Shown: positions 15,312-24,494, numbered from the stretch's first letter. The stretch is DNA of 64,000 nt from Scandinavium ludwigii_A (GCA_050516505.1 CP191518.1:2914001-2978000); one strand, 5' to 3'. Program-made: numbers and translations. The notes: generated by a model from the sequence alone, not told the origin.

Positions 15312-16940
15312 CTAATGTTTTTTGATGTACATGTCTTTGGTGTAGTAATACCCGAGGCGGTCTGGGGTAAATCCACCGATCCATGGCTTCACAAGGTGCG
15401 TTCGCACGTAGTGATAGACCGGAATAGCCGGAACATCCTGCCCTAACATGTCTTCAGCCTGCTGATAATATTTACCGCGCTCGGCGGTGTCTTTGGCTTT
15501 CGCCGCATTATGTAATGCTTCGTCGTAGGCCGGGTTGCTGTATTTGCTGGTGTTCTCGCTGTCGCCGGTGCGGAAGTTATTCAGGAACGTCGAGGCATCG
15601 TCGTAATCGGCAATCCACGCGTAGCGCACCGCGTCAAAATTCCCGGTGTGCATCGTGTCGAGCATGGTTTTCCATTCCTGGTTTTGCAGCTTCGCTTCGA
15701 CGCCTAGATTTTTCTTCCACATCGAGCTGACGGCGATGGCGATGCGCTGATGCGATTCGGAGGTGTTGTAGAGCAAATTAAACGATAGCGGATGGTTGGC
15801 CCCAAAACCGGCCTCGGTGAGCAGTTTTTTCGCCTCGGCAATGCGTTTTTCCTGCGACCAGCCAGCGTAATCCGGCGCGTGAAGCGTTACGCCGCCAATC
15901 TCTGGCTGGCTAGTGAGCCACGCGGCCTTCTGCCCCTGTCCCAGCACTTTGTCGGCGATGATGTCTTTATCCAGCGCCATATTTAACGCCCGACGCACAC
16001 GGGCATCGTTAAACGGCGCTTTGGTGGTATTGAATTGATAATAGTAAGTGGCGAGCTGTGGCGAGACGTCTACCTGATCGCCCATCGTCTTTTTCAGCTG
16101 CGCGAACTGGTTGATAGGCAAGGTATAAACGATATCTATCTCCCCCGCCTTGTAGCGATTAACGTCCGCCGCTTCCGAGTGAATCGGCAGATAAGTGACT
16201 TTATTGATAACCGTATGTTCGTCATCCCAGTATTTCGGATTGCGCACCGCGACAATTCGCTCGTTGACTACCCACTGGGAAAGCGTGTACGCCCCGCTGC
16301 TGACGAAGTGTGCTGGCAGCGTCCATTTATCGCCGAAGCGGTTGATCAGCACCTGATCGACCGGCACCAACGACGGGTGCGCCAGCATCGCGAGGAATGA
16401 GGCGGTCGGCTGATTCAGCGTAACCTGCAAGGTGTTGTCGTCCAGCGCTTTCACGCCCAGCGTGTCGGGCGTTTTTTTACCGAGCGCAATATCGGCGGCA
16501 TTCACGATATGCATGTTTCCCGGGTAACTGGCATACGGCGACGCGGTTTTTGGCGTGACCAGGCGCTGCCAGCTCCAGACGATATCCTGTGCAGTAATGG
16601 CGGTCCCGTCAGACCAGGTGATGCCGGGCCGCAGATGGAACGTCCAGACGGTGTTGTCTTTATTCTCCCAGGACGCCGCCAGCCGCGGCTCGATGGCCCC
16701 GTCAGGTTTGACCGCCACCAGCCCGTCAAACATGTCGCTGATAATATTGAACTCAACGTCGCTTTCTACCTTGTGCGGGTCCAGCGAGGCCGGTTCATTG
16801 CCGTTATTTCTGACCAGCTCCTGCTTTTCCGCCAGCTGCGTGCCTGCAGGAACGTTGGCGGCCCAGGCCGTTGACGCCGTGCTGATAAGCCCGGCTGCGA
16901 GTAATGCGAGCGTGATGTGATTGTGTTTTAGTCGGTTCAT
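15312..16940 (-). CDS. OppA/MppA-type periplasmic peptide-binding protein
   Basis: Starting at ATG 16940 (SD AAGGA) gives 542 residues: signal peptide (MNRLKHNHITLALLAAGLIS, cleavage near AWA/AN), then SBP_bac_5 signatures (NNGNEPASLDPHKVESDVE, LRPGITWSDGTAITAQDIVW, NLLYNTSESHQRIAIAVSSM, AWIADYDDASTFLNNF). Length and motifs fit OppA or MppA, which bind oligopeptides or murein tripeptide in the periplasm for an Opp-type ABC importer. No oppBCDF genes are near, so it must share a permease encoded elsewhere. The ortholog versus paralog question (OppA, MppA or a third copy) is open. It is flanked by tRNA-Ser, a usual site for genome variation. Confidence 0.88.
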   Translation of the reverse strand: MNRLKHNHITLALLAAGLISTASTAWAANVPAGTQLAEKQELVRNNGNEPASLDPHKVESDVEFNIISDMFDGLVAVKPDGAIEPRLAASWENKDNTVWTFHLRPGITWSDGTAITAQDIVWSWQRLVTPKTASPYASYPGNMHIVNAADIALGKKTPDTLGVKALDDNTLQVTLNQPTASFLAMLAHPSLVPVDQVLINRFGDKWTLPAHFVSSGAYTLSQWVVNERIVAVRNPKYWDDEHTVINKVTYLPIHSEAADVNRYKAGEIDIVYTLPINQFAQLKKTMGDQVDVSPQLATYYYQFNTTKAPFNDARVRRALNMALDKDIIADKVLGQGQKAAWLTSQPEIGGVTLHAPDYAGWSQEKRIAEAKKLLTEAGFGANHPLSFNLLYNTSESHQRIAIAVSSMWKKNLGVEAKLQNQEWKTMLDTMHTGNFDAVRYAWIADYDDASTFLNNFRTGDSENTSKYSNPAYDEALHNAAKAKDTAERGKYYQQAEDMLGQDVPAIPVYHYVRTHLVKPWIGGFTPDRLGYYYTKDMYIKKH

Positions 16941-17126
16941 ATCCTTTGCCTTATTGATTTCATTAGTGATGACACCGTTTTCAGTGTTAGCGGCGACTTT
17001 GCAATAACGCAATATTTTTCAGTGACCTATAAGATGTCGATCTGGCTTGCCGCGGAAATAAAACAAACATTCTGCGGTGCGATTTAACGCCGATATATTC
17101 TTCTGTTTAACGGGGGAGACGGGTCG

Positions 17127-17141
17127 GTAAAGATGGGTAAA
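17127..17141 (+). promoter_or_regulatory. CpxR box upstream of yccA
   Basis: GTAAA-GATGG-GTAAA is an exact CpxR consensus (GTAAA-N5-GTAAA), 72 nt before the yccA start. yccA is a known member of the Cpx envelope-stress regulon in E. coli. Confidence 0.8.
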
Positions 17142-17213
17142 AGCACTAGAGCTTTGGCGTTTATTTACATATTCTCTGCAGTTATTACCCTGGCCTTAAT
17201 ATAGAGAGTGACT

Positions 17214-17873
17214 ATGGATCGCATTATTACCTCATCGCGTGACCGTACATCGCTACTGAGCACGCACAAAGTTCTGCGCAATACCTATTTCCTGCTGAGC
17301 CTGACGCTGGCGTTTTCGGCGATCACCGCCACCGCCAGCACCGTGCTGATGCTGCCATCACCAGGGCTGATTCTGACGCTGGTCGGCATGTACGGCCTGA
17401 TGTTCCTGACTTACAAACTGGCGGATAAACCGACCGGTATTCTGGCGGCGTTCGCTTTCACCGGTTTCCTGGGCTACATCCTTGGACCTATGCTGAACGC
17501 GTATCTCGCAGCCGGTATGGGCGATGTGATTGGCATGGCGCTGGGCGGCACCGCACTGGTGTTCTTTAGCTGCTCGGCTTACGTACTGACCACTCGCAAA
17601 GATATGTCCTTCCTCGGCGGTATGCTGATGGCGGGTGTGGTAGTCGTGCTTGTGGGTATGGTGGCGAACATCTTCCTGCAATTGCCTGCGCTGCACTTGG
17701 CCATTAGCGCGGTGTTCATCCTTATCTCTTCAGGTGCCATCCTGTTTGAGACCAGTAACATCATCCGCGGCGGTGAAACGAACTACATTCGTGCGACTGT
17801 GAGCCTGTATGTCTCGCTGTACAACATCTTTGTCAGCCTGCTGAGCATTCTTGGGTTCGCTAACCGCAACTAA
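17214..17873 (+). CDS. yccA: FtsH-modulating membrane protein YccA
   Basis: The 219-residue protein from ATG 17214 (MDRIITSSRDRTSLLSTHKV) is close to E. coli YccA across its length; two earlier codons in the frame are not needed. It is a BAX-inhibitor-1 (UPF0005) family inner-membrane protein with seven hydrophobic segments. In E. coli it is both substrate and inhibitor of the FtsH protease, limiting destruction of jammed SecY. The CpxR box upstream agrees with its envelope-stress role. Confidence 0.96.
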   Translation: MDRIITSSRDRTSLLSTHKVLRNTYFLLSLTLAFSAITATASTVLMLPSPGLILTLVGMYGLMFLTYKLADKPTGILAAFAFTGFLGYILGPMLNAYLAAGMGDVIGMALGGTALVFFSCSAYVLTTRKDMSFLGGMLMAGVVVVLVGMVANIFLQLPALHLAISAVFILISSGAILFETSNIIRGGETNYIRATVSLYVSLYNIFVSLLSILGFANRN

Positions 17874-17893
17874 CGCAGACGCAGCCCGACCTT

Positions 17894-17922
17894 AAGCCCC
17901 GCTTATGCGGGGCTTTGTTTTT
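17894..17922 (+). terminator. yccA terminator
   Basis: The stem AAGCCCCGC/GCGGGGCTT with loop TTAT is followed by a T-run (ttgttttttg). Confidence 0.88.
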
Positions 17923-17963
17923 TGCTACACTGCGGCGGTTTCTGATAACGGCTATGAATGAAT

Positions 17964-18293
17964 ATGTTGAACTTTGAAGGCAAAGAAATAGAGACCGATA
18001 ACGACGGTTATCTGAAAGAAAGCAGTCAGTGGAGCGAAGGCCTGGCAGAAGTGATTGCGCAGAAAGAGGCTATTATCCTCACTCCTGAGCACTGGGAAGT
18101 GGTGCGCTTTGTGCGAGATTTTTATCTCGAGTTCAATACGTCACCGGCAATCCGTATGCTGGTCAAAGCGATGGCGAAAAAGTTCGGCGAAGAGAAAGGC
18201 AACAGCCGCTATCTGTATCGCCTGTTCCCAAAAGGCCCGGCCAAACAGGCCACTAAAATCGCGGGCCTGCCAAAGCCGGTGAAATGCATTTAA
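17964..18293 (+). CDS. tusE: Sulfur-relay protein TusE
   Basis: From ATG 17964 the 109-residue product equals E. coli TusE in length. It is a DsrC-family protein with the invariant C-terminal Cys in KPVKCI, which receives persulfide sulfur from TusBCD and passes it to MnmA for 2-thiolation of tRNA wobble uridine. The motif SRYLYRLFPKGPAKQA is intact. The start two codons upstream (17958) is less likely. The stop overlaps that of convergent yccX by 4 nt. Confidence 0.96.
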   Translation: MLNFEGKEIETDNDGYLKESSQWSEGLAEVIAQKEAIILTPEHWEVVRFVRDFYLEFNTSPAIRMLVKAMAKKFGEEKGNSRYLYRLFPKGPAKQATKIAGLPKPVKCI

Positions 18294-18571
18294 TAGCGAA
18301 TGCCGAAGTCGGTCCAGGTTTTACCGGGTTGGTGCGGTTCAGTCAGAACTTTATCCACCCGGGCGCTGCGCGGTCCACCCGCTTTCAGCCAAGCCACCAG
18401 CTGTTCGACATTATCCGCTTCACCGCACGCCAACACTTCGACGCTGCCGTCATCCAGATTCCGCGCGTAGCCGGTTAACCCCAGTTTCAACGCCTCACGC
18501 TGGGTGCTGTACCGAAAGCCAACCCCCTGCACCATGCCGTGAACCCATGCGATTGCACACACCTGCGCCAT
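18290..18571 (-). CDS. yccX: Acylphosphatase YccX
   Basis: A 93-residue acylphosphatase with the catalytic phosphate loop GMVQGVGFRYSTQ (Arg at about 20) and conserved Asn in GYARNLDDGSVEVLACG. It hydrolyses acyl phosphates such as acetyl phosphate or carbamoyl phosphate. Convergent with tusE, as in E. coli. Confidence 0.95.
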   Translation of the reverse strand: MAQVCAIAWVHGMVQGVGFRYSTQREALKLGLTGYARNLDDGSVEVLACGEADNVEQLVAWLKAGGPRSARVDKVLTEPHQPGKTWTDFGIRY

Positions 18572-18583
18572 AACGGTTCCCCC

Positions 18584-18784
18584 TTATTGAACTGAATCAT
18601 CAGAATAGCAAATTATCCGCGGCGCAAAAGACATCCGCACCTGTTCGCTCAGGTTGAACCCGCATTCAATCAATAACGGGCCTGCTCGCCCCTCATGATG
18701 CAGCGCGAGCAAGAGCCCTAATGCCTGGTGCTCCTGCAAGGCGGCGGGCAAATCATGTCGCGCTGCCCGTTTCCCGTTATCCAT
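18584..18784 (-). CDS. Possible 66-residue ORF between yccX and rlmI
   Basis: The minus-strand ATG at 18784 (preceded by AGGGA, 6 nt spacing) opens 66 residues, MDNGKRAARHDLPAALQEHQ to ICYSDDSVQ. It ends 12 nt before the yccX start, so it would be the first gene of a yccX transcript. Its 5' part overlaps the rlmI promoter in antisense. There is no recognisable domain or signal peptide. It may simply be an open stretch. Confidence 0.3.
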   Translation of the reverse strand: MDNGKRAARHDLPAALQEHQALGLLLALHHEGRAGPLLIECGFNLSEQVRMSFAPRIICYSDDSVQ

Positions 18785-18848
18785 TGCAATTCCCTGCTGA
18801 CGTGGGAAAATGGCGCCCATTTTCTTCGAAACAACAGAACAATTAATT

Positions 18849-20039
18849 ATGAGCGTACGTTTAGTGTTAGCCAAAGGCCGCGAAAAATCCTTACTTCGCC
18901 GCCACCCATGGATCTTCTCTGGCGCCGTCGCGCGCGTTGAAGGCAAAGCCTCTCTCGGTGAAACCATTGATATTGTTGACCATCAGGGTAAGTGGCTGGC
19001 ACGCGGAGCGTACTCTCCGGCATCGCAGATCCGCGCTCGCGTCTGGACCTTTGATCAGGCAGAAACCATCGATATCGCCTTTTTTGAACGCCGCTTGCAG
19101 CGCGCGCAAACCTGGCGTAACTGGCTGGCAGAAAAAGACGGTCTCGACAGCTACCGTCTGATTGCCGGGGAATCTGACGGCCTGCCAGGTGTGACCATCG
19201 ACCGCTTCGGCAACTTCCTGGTGCTGCAATTGTTGAGCGCCGGGGCAGAATATCAGCGTGCTGCGCTGATCAGCGCCCTGCAAACCTGTTTCCCGGACTG
19301 CGCCATTTATGACCGCAGCGACGTCGCGGTGCGTAAAAAAGAAGGTATGGAATTAACGCAGGGTCCTGTCACCGGCGAAATGCCGCCTGCCTTGCTGCCA
19401 ATCGAAGAGCACGGTATGAAGCTGCTGGTTGATATCCAGAATGGCCACAAAACCGGTTATTACCTCGATCAGCGCGACAGCCGTTTGGCGACGCGTCGCT
19501 ACGTCGCTGACAAACGCGTGCTGAACTGCTTCTCCTATACTGGTGGTTTCGCCGTTTCTGCTCTGATGGGCGGTTGCCGTCAGGTCATTAGCGTCGATAC
19601 CTCACAGGAAGCGCTGGATATCGCTAAGCAGAACGTGGAGCTCAACAAGCTCGACCTGAGTAAAGCAGAATTCGTACGTGATGATGTATTCAAACTGCTG
19701 CGCAAATATCGCGACGAAGGCGAGAAGTTTGACGTGATCGTGATGGATCCGCCGAAGTTCGTGGAAAATAAAAACCAGTTGATGGGTGCCTGCCGCGGCT
19801 ATAAAGATATCAATATGCTGGCTATCCAGCTGTTGAATCCGGGCGGCGTGCTGATGACCTACTCCTGCTCCGGCCTGATGACCACCGATTTATTTCAAAA
19901 AATCATCGCCGATGCCGCAGTTGATGCCGGGCGTGATGTACAATTTATAGAGCAGTTCCGTCAGGCAGCCGATCACCCGGTGATCGCGACCTACCCGGAA
20001 GGGCTGTATCTGAAAGGATTTGCCTGTCGCGTCATGTAA
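18849..20039 (+). CDS. rlmI: 23S rRNA m5C1962 methyltransferase RlmI
   Basis: From ATG 18849 the product has 396 residues, the E. coli length. An N-terminal PUA domain (about 2-80, VRLVLAKGREKSLLRRHPWI) is followed by an EEHEA-like linker and a Rossmann methyltransferase domain with FSYTGGFAVSALMGG (SAM binding) and VMDPPKF. The catalytic Cys is in TYSCSG. It methylates C1962 in 23S rRNA. Confidence 0.96.
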   Translation: MSVRLVLAKGREKSLLRRHPWIFSGAVARVEGKASLGETIDIVDHQGKWLARGAYSPASQIRARVWTFDQAETIDIAFFERRLQRAQTWRNWLAEKDGLDSYRLIAGESDGLPGVTIDRFGNFLVLQLLSAGAEYQRAALISALQTCFPDCAIYDRSDVAVRKKEGMELTQGPVTGEMPPALLPIEEHGMKLLVDIQNGHKTGYYLDQRDSRLATRRYVADKRVLNCFSYTGGFAVSALMGGCRQVISVDTSQEALDIAKQNVELNKLDLSKAEFVRDDVFKLLRKYRDEGEKFDVIVMDPPKFVENKNQLMGACRGYKDINMLAIQLLNPGGVLMTYSCSGLMTTDLFQKIIADAAVDAGRDVQFIEQFRQAADHPVIATYPEGLYLKGFACRVM

Positions 20040-20102
20040 GTTGAAAAGTGAAACATTGCCCTCATATTTAATGTCAGTAATGTTTCCCGGGAGGTGACTA
20101 TG

Positions 20103-20420
20103 ATGATTGCCAGCAAATTTGGTATCGGCCAGCAGGTCCGCCATTCGCTGTTAGGGTATCTTGGCGTGATTGTCGATATCGATCCGGAATACTCCCTGGA
20201 TGAGCCCTCGGATGATGAGGTCGCGGTGAACGATGATCTGCGCACTTCACCGTGGTATCACGTGGTGATGGAAGATGATGACGGCGAACCCGTTCATACG
20301 TATCTCGCGGAAGCCCAGTTGCAAAACGAAGCCAACGACGAGCACCCGGAACAACCATCGATGGACGAACTGGCGCAAACCATTCGCCAACAACTTCAGG
20401 CACCTCGCCTGCGCAACTGA
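20103..20420 (+). CDS. hspQ: Heat-shock protein HspQ
   Basis: The ATG at 20103 gives 105 residues (MIASKFGIGQQVRHSLLGYL), equal to E. coli HspQ; ATG codons at 20100 and 20094 are alternatives near the SD GGGAGG. HspQ is a sigma-32-dependent hemimethylated-DNA-binding-like protein that modulates Lon protease specificity and DnaA levels. The acidic C-terminal tail EHPEQPSMDELAQTIRQQLQ is conserved. Confidence 0.94.
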   Translation: MIASKFGIGQQVRHSLLGYLGVIVDIDPEYSLDEPSDDEVAVNDDLRTSPWYHVVMEDDDGEPVHTYLAEAQLQNEANDEHPEQPSMDELAQTIRQQLQAPRLRN

Positions 20421-20423
20421 TAA

Positions 20424-20447
20424 AAAACCCCGCCAAAGCGGGGTTTT
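20424..20447. terminator. Bidirectional terminator hspQ / yccU
   Basis: AAAACCCCGC-caaa-GCGGGGTTTT, with T-runs on both strands, lies between convergent genes. Confidence 0.9.
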
Positions 20448-20449
20448 TC

Positions 20450-20863
20450 TTATTTCGCGAGCCCCAGACGGGGGATTTCAATCGCAGGACATTTATCCAT
20501 CACCACCTTCAATCCTGCATCCTGTGCCAGTACGGCGGCCTGTTCATTTATAACACCCAGCTGCATCCACAGCGTTTTAGCGCCAATCGCAATCGCCTCC
20601 TGCGCCACGCCCCAGGCTGCCTCTGAATTGCGGAACACGTCCACCATATCCACTTTTTCAGGCACCTCCGCCAGCGTGCCGTAACCCTGCTGGCCAAGTA
20701 ACGTTTTACCCGCCACTTTCGGTGACACAGGAATGACGTGATAACCCTGGTCCAACAGATATTTCATCACCCGGTAGCTTGGGCGGTCCGGCTTATCGCT
20801 CGCCCCCACCAGCGCAATGGTTCGGGTCTCGTTCAAAATGCCTGCAATTTCGTTCTCTTTCAT
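20450..20863 (-). CDS. yccU: CoA-binding-domain protein YccU
   Basis: ATG 20863 with the perfect SD GGAGGAAATA gives 137 residues (MKENEIAGILNETRTIALVG). The whole protein is one CoA-binding Rossmann domain with ALVGASDKPDRPSYRV and the conserved VDVFRN and MQLGV. Relatives resemble the CoA-binding part of succinyl-CoA synthetase. Its reaction is unknown. The longer reading from 20917 adds 18 residues without support. Confidence 0.92.
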   Translation of the reverse strand: MKENEIAGILNETRTIALVGASDKPDRPSYRVMKYLLDQGYHVIPVSPKVAGKTLLGQQGYGTLAEVPEKVDMVDVFRNSEAAWGVAQEAIAIGAKTLWMQLGVINEQAAVLAQDAGLKVVMDKCPAIEIPRLGLAK

Positions 20864-21031
20864 TATTTCCTCCGGGCAATTTTGCAAAGTGTACGACAAT
20901 CCTGATAGGCGAGCCATTCAGTCATACCAGAGTATGAGGGCAGAACCGGGAATCATGTCTATATGTTAATAAAAAGCGATTTCGTAAAGATTTGATACAC
21001 TCAACAGGCAGGCATTTTTCAGGAGATAGCA

Positions 21032-21694
21032 ATGAGAACGAGGATGGCCATTATGTGTCTGTTGCTTCTGATGCCTGTCAGCGTATTTGCCACGACGCTT
21101 CGGCTCTCAGGTGACATTGATTTGCTGGTACTGGACGGCAAGAAAGTGTCCAGCCTGCTGTTACGTGGCGCAGAGAGCCTTGAAGTGGATAACGGCCTGC
21201 ATCAGGTCGTCTTTCGCGTTGAGAAAATGATTATATTGCCCGATCAAAATCGTCAGCTTTACGTCTCGCCGCCGCTGATTGCCAACTTTAATTCTCAACT
21301 GGTCGGACAAATAAACTTCAGCCTGCCTAAGCTCGAAACATTGGAAGATACGCAGACCTTCACCTCGACGCCGCACGTCAGCTTGCTGGATGGCAACGCT
21401 ATGCCGATTCCGGTCAAACTCGATATTCTGGCGATCACGCAGCCAGGCGATAACATCGATTATGAAAAGGCGACGGAGGCTTACAACCTCGCCAATAAGC
21501 AGGCGTCAAGCACACAGTTCAGCACGCCGCAGTCCGACGACAGCACGCTGTTATCAAAAAATAACGAGCTGGATAACCCGGCTTATCAGTCGCAAACATT
21601 GACTGAACAACGGCTGAAATACTGGTTTCAGCTGGCCGACCCGCAAACCCGCAGCCGCTTTCTCGAATGGGCAAAATCGCAGCCATCCTCCTGA
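21032..21694 (+). CDS. yccT: DUF2057 periplasmic protein YccT (CsgI)
   Basis: 220 residues with a signal peptide (MRTRMAIMCLLLLMPVSVFA) and the DUF2057 pattern LRLSGDIDLLVLDGKKVSS ... QVVFRVEK. In E. coli the protein, renamed CsgI, is a periplasmic inhibitor of curli assembly. The SD AGGAGA precedes the ATG. The curli genes themselves are not in the window. Confidence 0.92.
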   Translation: MRTRMAIMCLLLLMPVSVFATTLRLSGDIDLLVLDGKKVSSLLLRGAESLEVDNGLHQVVFRVEKMIILPDQNRQLYVSPPLIANFNSQLVGQINFSLPKLETLEDTQTFTSTPHVSLLDGNAMPIPVKLDILAITQPGDNIDYEKATEAYNLANKQASSTQFSTPQSDDSTLLSKNNELDNPAYQSQTLTEQRLKYWFQLADPQTRSRFLEWAKSQPSS

Positions 21695-21788
21695 TATCAT
21701 GACGTAGCGCAGGAAAATTCGCCGTTGCCGCTTGCAGCAACAGTCACTTCCAGTAATCTGTCGGCATGTTGAATGGTGGAAAATAATT

Positions 21789-22247
21789 ATGGAACAGACA
21801 ACCCGCACCCTACCGGGCCGAAAGCATATCGCCCTGGTCGCGCACGATCACTGTAAGCAGATGCTGAAAGCCTGGGTTGAGCGTCATCAGCCACTGTTGG
21901 CTCAGCATGAACTTTATGGCACCGGCACCACCGGTAATCTGGTGCAACGCGCAACCGGCCTGGACGTCACGGCCATGTTGAGCGGCCCAATGGGCGGCGA
22001 TCAGCAGGTCGGCGCGATGATTGCGGAAGGTAAAATTGACGTTCTGATCTTCTTTTGGGATCCGCTGAATGCCGTGCCGCACGATCCGGATGTCAAAGCT
22101 CTTTTACGTCTGGCTACCGTGTGGAACATTCCGGTAGCGACCAACGTTGCCACCGCGGATTTCATTATCCTGTCGGCTAATTTCAACGCGCCGGTAGATA
22201 TTCAAATCCCTGACTATCAGCGTTATCTGGCCGAGCGCCTTAAGTAA
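21789..22247 (+). CDS. mgsA: Methylglyoxal synthase MgsA
   Basis: ATG 21789 gives 152 residues, the E. coli length. Active-site residues are conserved: GTGTTGN (45-50), SGPMGGDQQVG with catalytic Asp71, FWDPLNAVPHDPD with Asp91, His98 and Asp101. The enzyme converts dihydroxyacetone phosphate to methylglyoxal, relieving sugar-phosphate stress. A 57-nt upstream extension is open but lacks conservation. Confidence 0.96.
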   Translation: MEQTTRTLPGRKHIALVAHDHCKQMLKAWVERHQPLLAQHELYGTGTTGNLVQRATGLDVTAMLSGPMGGDQQVGAMIAEGKIDVLIFFWDPLNAVPHDPDVKALLRLATVWNIPVATNVATADFIILSANFNAPVDIQIPDYQRYLAERLK

Positions 22248-22276
22248 TAATAAGCCCAGCGGCACTGCGTTTGCAT

Positions 22277-22310
22277 GGGCCTACTTTGAAAGGGTAGGCC
22301 CGGCCAGTCT
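22277..22310. repeat. Decayed REP-like palindrome
   Basis: GGGCCTAC (22277-22284) pairs with GTAGGCCC (22294-22301), followed by gg. The right arm gtaggcccgg is identical to the left arm of the REP elements at 4547 and 48331. It sits between convergent mgsA and helD. Confidence 0.6.
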
Positions 22311-22315
22311 CAAAG

Positions 22316-24370
22316 TCAGGGTTTACGGGCGACCGGCACATCCAGATATTTCAGCACATCGACAAACACCGACGGCTCCTGCTTATTGAACATCAGCCAC
22401 ACCCGCTGGCGCGCACGCGTCATGGCGACGTACAGCAAACGCCTTTCTTCGGCATCCGGGAAATCCTCCGGTTGCGGCAGCAACGCCTGTTCCATGATTG
22501 ACTCCCGCGCGGGTGCCGGGAATGCGTCCTGCCCCTCCTGCAAACCAAGCACAATCGCGTAATCCGCCTGCTGACCTTTGCTGGCGTGAATGGTCATAAA
22601 ATCAATCTGCAATTTCGGCCAACGGGTCGCCGCTTTTTCCAGCGCAGGAGGTTTCAGATGGTGATACCGCGCCATAATTAAAATGCGCTGTTCCGGCTTC
22701 GCAAAACCGCTGAGTTTATCGAGCAATGCATCAAGCTGATCGTCCGGCAACAGCGTGACGGCTTTCTTGTCACCCGTGGTCAGGCTGTTAAGCGGCTTGC
22801 TCAGTTGATGCGGGTTTTGCTGAATAAACCGGTTAGCGATTTCACCAATTCGGCTGTTAAAACGGTAAGTGGTATCCAGCGCGCAGTTGTCGCCTTCGCC
22901 GAAATAATCCGTAAATGCGGTGGTCAGCGAGAGTTGTGCGCCGCTAAAACGGTAGATTGCCTGCCAGTCATCGCCCACCGCAAACAGGGTGGTTTGTGAA
23001 TTCTGCTTACGCAGCGCTGCCAGTAGGGCCGCACGTTGCGGGGAGATATCCTGAAATTCATCCACCAGAATGTGCTTCCAGGGGCTGACGAAACGGCCTT
23101 TCTCCAGCACATTGATGGCCTGATGAATCAGTCCGGAGAAATCGACCGCGCCTTCATCTTTCAATGCCGTTTTCCATGCTTTCAGCAGCGGAGCCATCAG
23201 CTTGACGCGCTTGCCAAACAGCTCGCGAATTTCTTCCGGCGCGCTTTCGATCATTTCAGCTTGTGACCCCCCGTGGGAACGCATCAGGCTGACCCAGCGA
23301 TCGAGGCGGCTGCCCATTCGACGCACAATTTTAGGGTCGTGCCAGTAGTCTTCCTCCGGCACGTCCCACTCCATTTCTTCCTCAAGCCACTGCCGCCAGC
23401 CTTTGGCCTGCGCCTTTTTCTCCTGACACTGCTGCTGCCAGCATTTTGTCAGCAGCGACTGGCGCGCAGAGGCATCATTTTCCAGCTTGCTGATAACCGG
23501 CACTTTTTTGCTGCCCTGCTGGATAATGTGCAGCGCGAGCGCATGGAACGTTTTCGCGCTGATGGCCTCGGTATTAAGACGTTCACGGATGCGCTCGTCC
23601 ATTTCCTGCGCCGCTTTGCGACCAAATGCCAACAGTAAAATCTGGTCGGCGGCCGCTTCGCCGCGTGTCAGCAGCCATCCGGCACGGGCCACCAGCACCG
23701 ACGTTTTACCACTGCCCGCGCCGGCCAACACCAGAAGAGAACGCTCACCATTCACCACCGCACGCGCCTGAGCATCGTTGAGCGGTGAGGATTCAATCCC
23801 CCGGAAAAATGCGGCGTACTGCGTCAGCATCGTTTCAGTAAATGCCTGGTTATGCTTGAGTCGACTGGCATCCCGGTCTTTCAGCCAGGCCTGACACTGC
23901 TGCCAACGTTCGCGGCAATTGTCGAAACTGTCCAGACGGGCCACAGGTACAGGTAATGCTTCCAGAGCGTTGAGGATTTTTTGTCGCAATTGTCCGACTG
24001 CCTCGCGGGTCAACCATTTGCCTTCCGCGCTGTGGCGAGAGATAACCGTCAACTGCTGCTGTAAAACGTCGGCGGCAATGACGCTCATTTCATCACTCCA
24101 CTGCTGCCAGCGGCTTTGCAGATGATGATGAAAACGTTGCGTGTCGGCCCATTCAGTGCCATGCAGGCGGACCACTTTGTTATCCGGCAGTACGAACTCC
24201 AGCTCGCCCCACACCAGGCCGCGCTTACAATGAATGGCGGTCAGCTGATTAAATGGAATCAGGTATTCATGGCGATCGCCGGAGACTTTGACCCCGGCAT
24301 TCAGGAGTTCTACCCGGTCATAGGGGTGCTGCGCCATGCGTTTGCCGAGGGCTGTTGCTTTTAGTTCCAT
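22316..24370 (-). CDS. helD: DNA helicase IV (HelD)
   Basis: 684 residues, E. coli length. This is a superfamily 1 UvrD-type helicase: an N-terminal region (1-190) precedes Walker A LAGAGSGKTSVLVARAGWL, LLAFGRKAAQEMDERI (Ia), ILVDEFQDISPQR (Walker B), GDDWQAIYRFSGAQ (III), FMTIHASKGQQAD (V) and RLLYVAMTRAR (VI). It unwinds DNA 3' to 5' with ATP. It is divergent from yccF. Confidence 0.96.
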   Translation of the reverse strand: MELKATALGKRMAQHPYDRVELLNAGVKVSGDRHEYLIPFNQLTAIHCKRGLVWGELEFVLPDNKVVRLHGTEWADTQRFHHHLQSRWQQWSDEMSVIAADVLQQQLTVISRHSAEGKWLTREAVGQLRQKILNALEALPVPVARLDSFDNCRERWQQCQAWLKDRDASRLKHNQAFTETMLTQYAAFFRGIESSPLNDAQARAVVNGERSLLVLAGAGSGKTSVLVARAGWLLTRGEAAADQILLLAFGRKAAQEMDERIRERLNTEAISAKTFHALALHIIQQGSKKVPVISKLENDASARQSLLTKCWQQQCQEKKAQAKGWRQWLEEEMEWDVPEEDYWHDPKIVRRMGSRLDRWVSLMRSHGGSQAEMIESAPEEIRELFGKRVKLMAPLLKAWKTALKDEGAVDFSGLIHQAINVLEKGRFVSPWKHILVDEFQDISPQRAALLAALRKQNSQTTLFAVGDDWQAIYRFSGAQLSLTTAFTDYFGEGDNCALDTTYRFNSRIGEIANRFIQQNPHQLSKPLNSLTTGDKKAVTLLPDDQLDALLDKLSGFAKPEQRILIMARYHHLKPPALEKAATRWPKLQIDFMTIHASKGQQADYAIVLGLQEGQDAFPAPARESIMEQALLPQPEDFPDAEERRLLYVAMTRARQRVWLMFNKQEPSVFVDVLKYLDVPVARKP

Positions 24371-24494
24371 GTCTTGCCAAATCCCGGATGTAGACTTATG
24401 TATGACAGTGTAACCGCCAGATTCCAGGTGCTCCAGCGCTAAAAAACGTTACAATCGTCGGGTCTTTCTTTTCACAGGACTGAACAGAGGTTAT

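Noticed and set aside
15078..17012. tRNA-Ser as the attachment site of an integrated element
   Set aside because: No integrase, no duplicated tRNA 3' end and no mobility genes are visible on either side, so only accessory variation is claimed.
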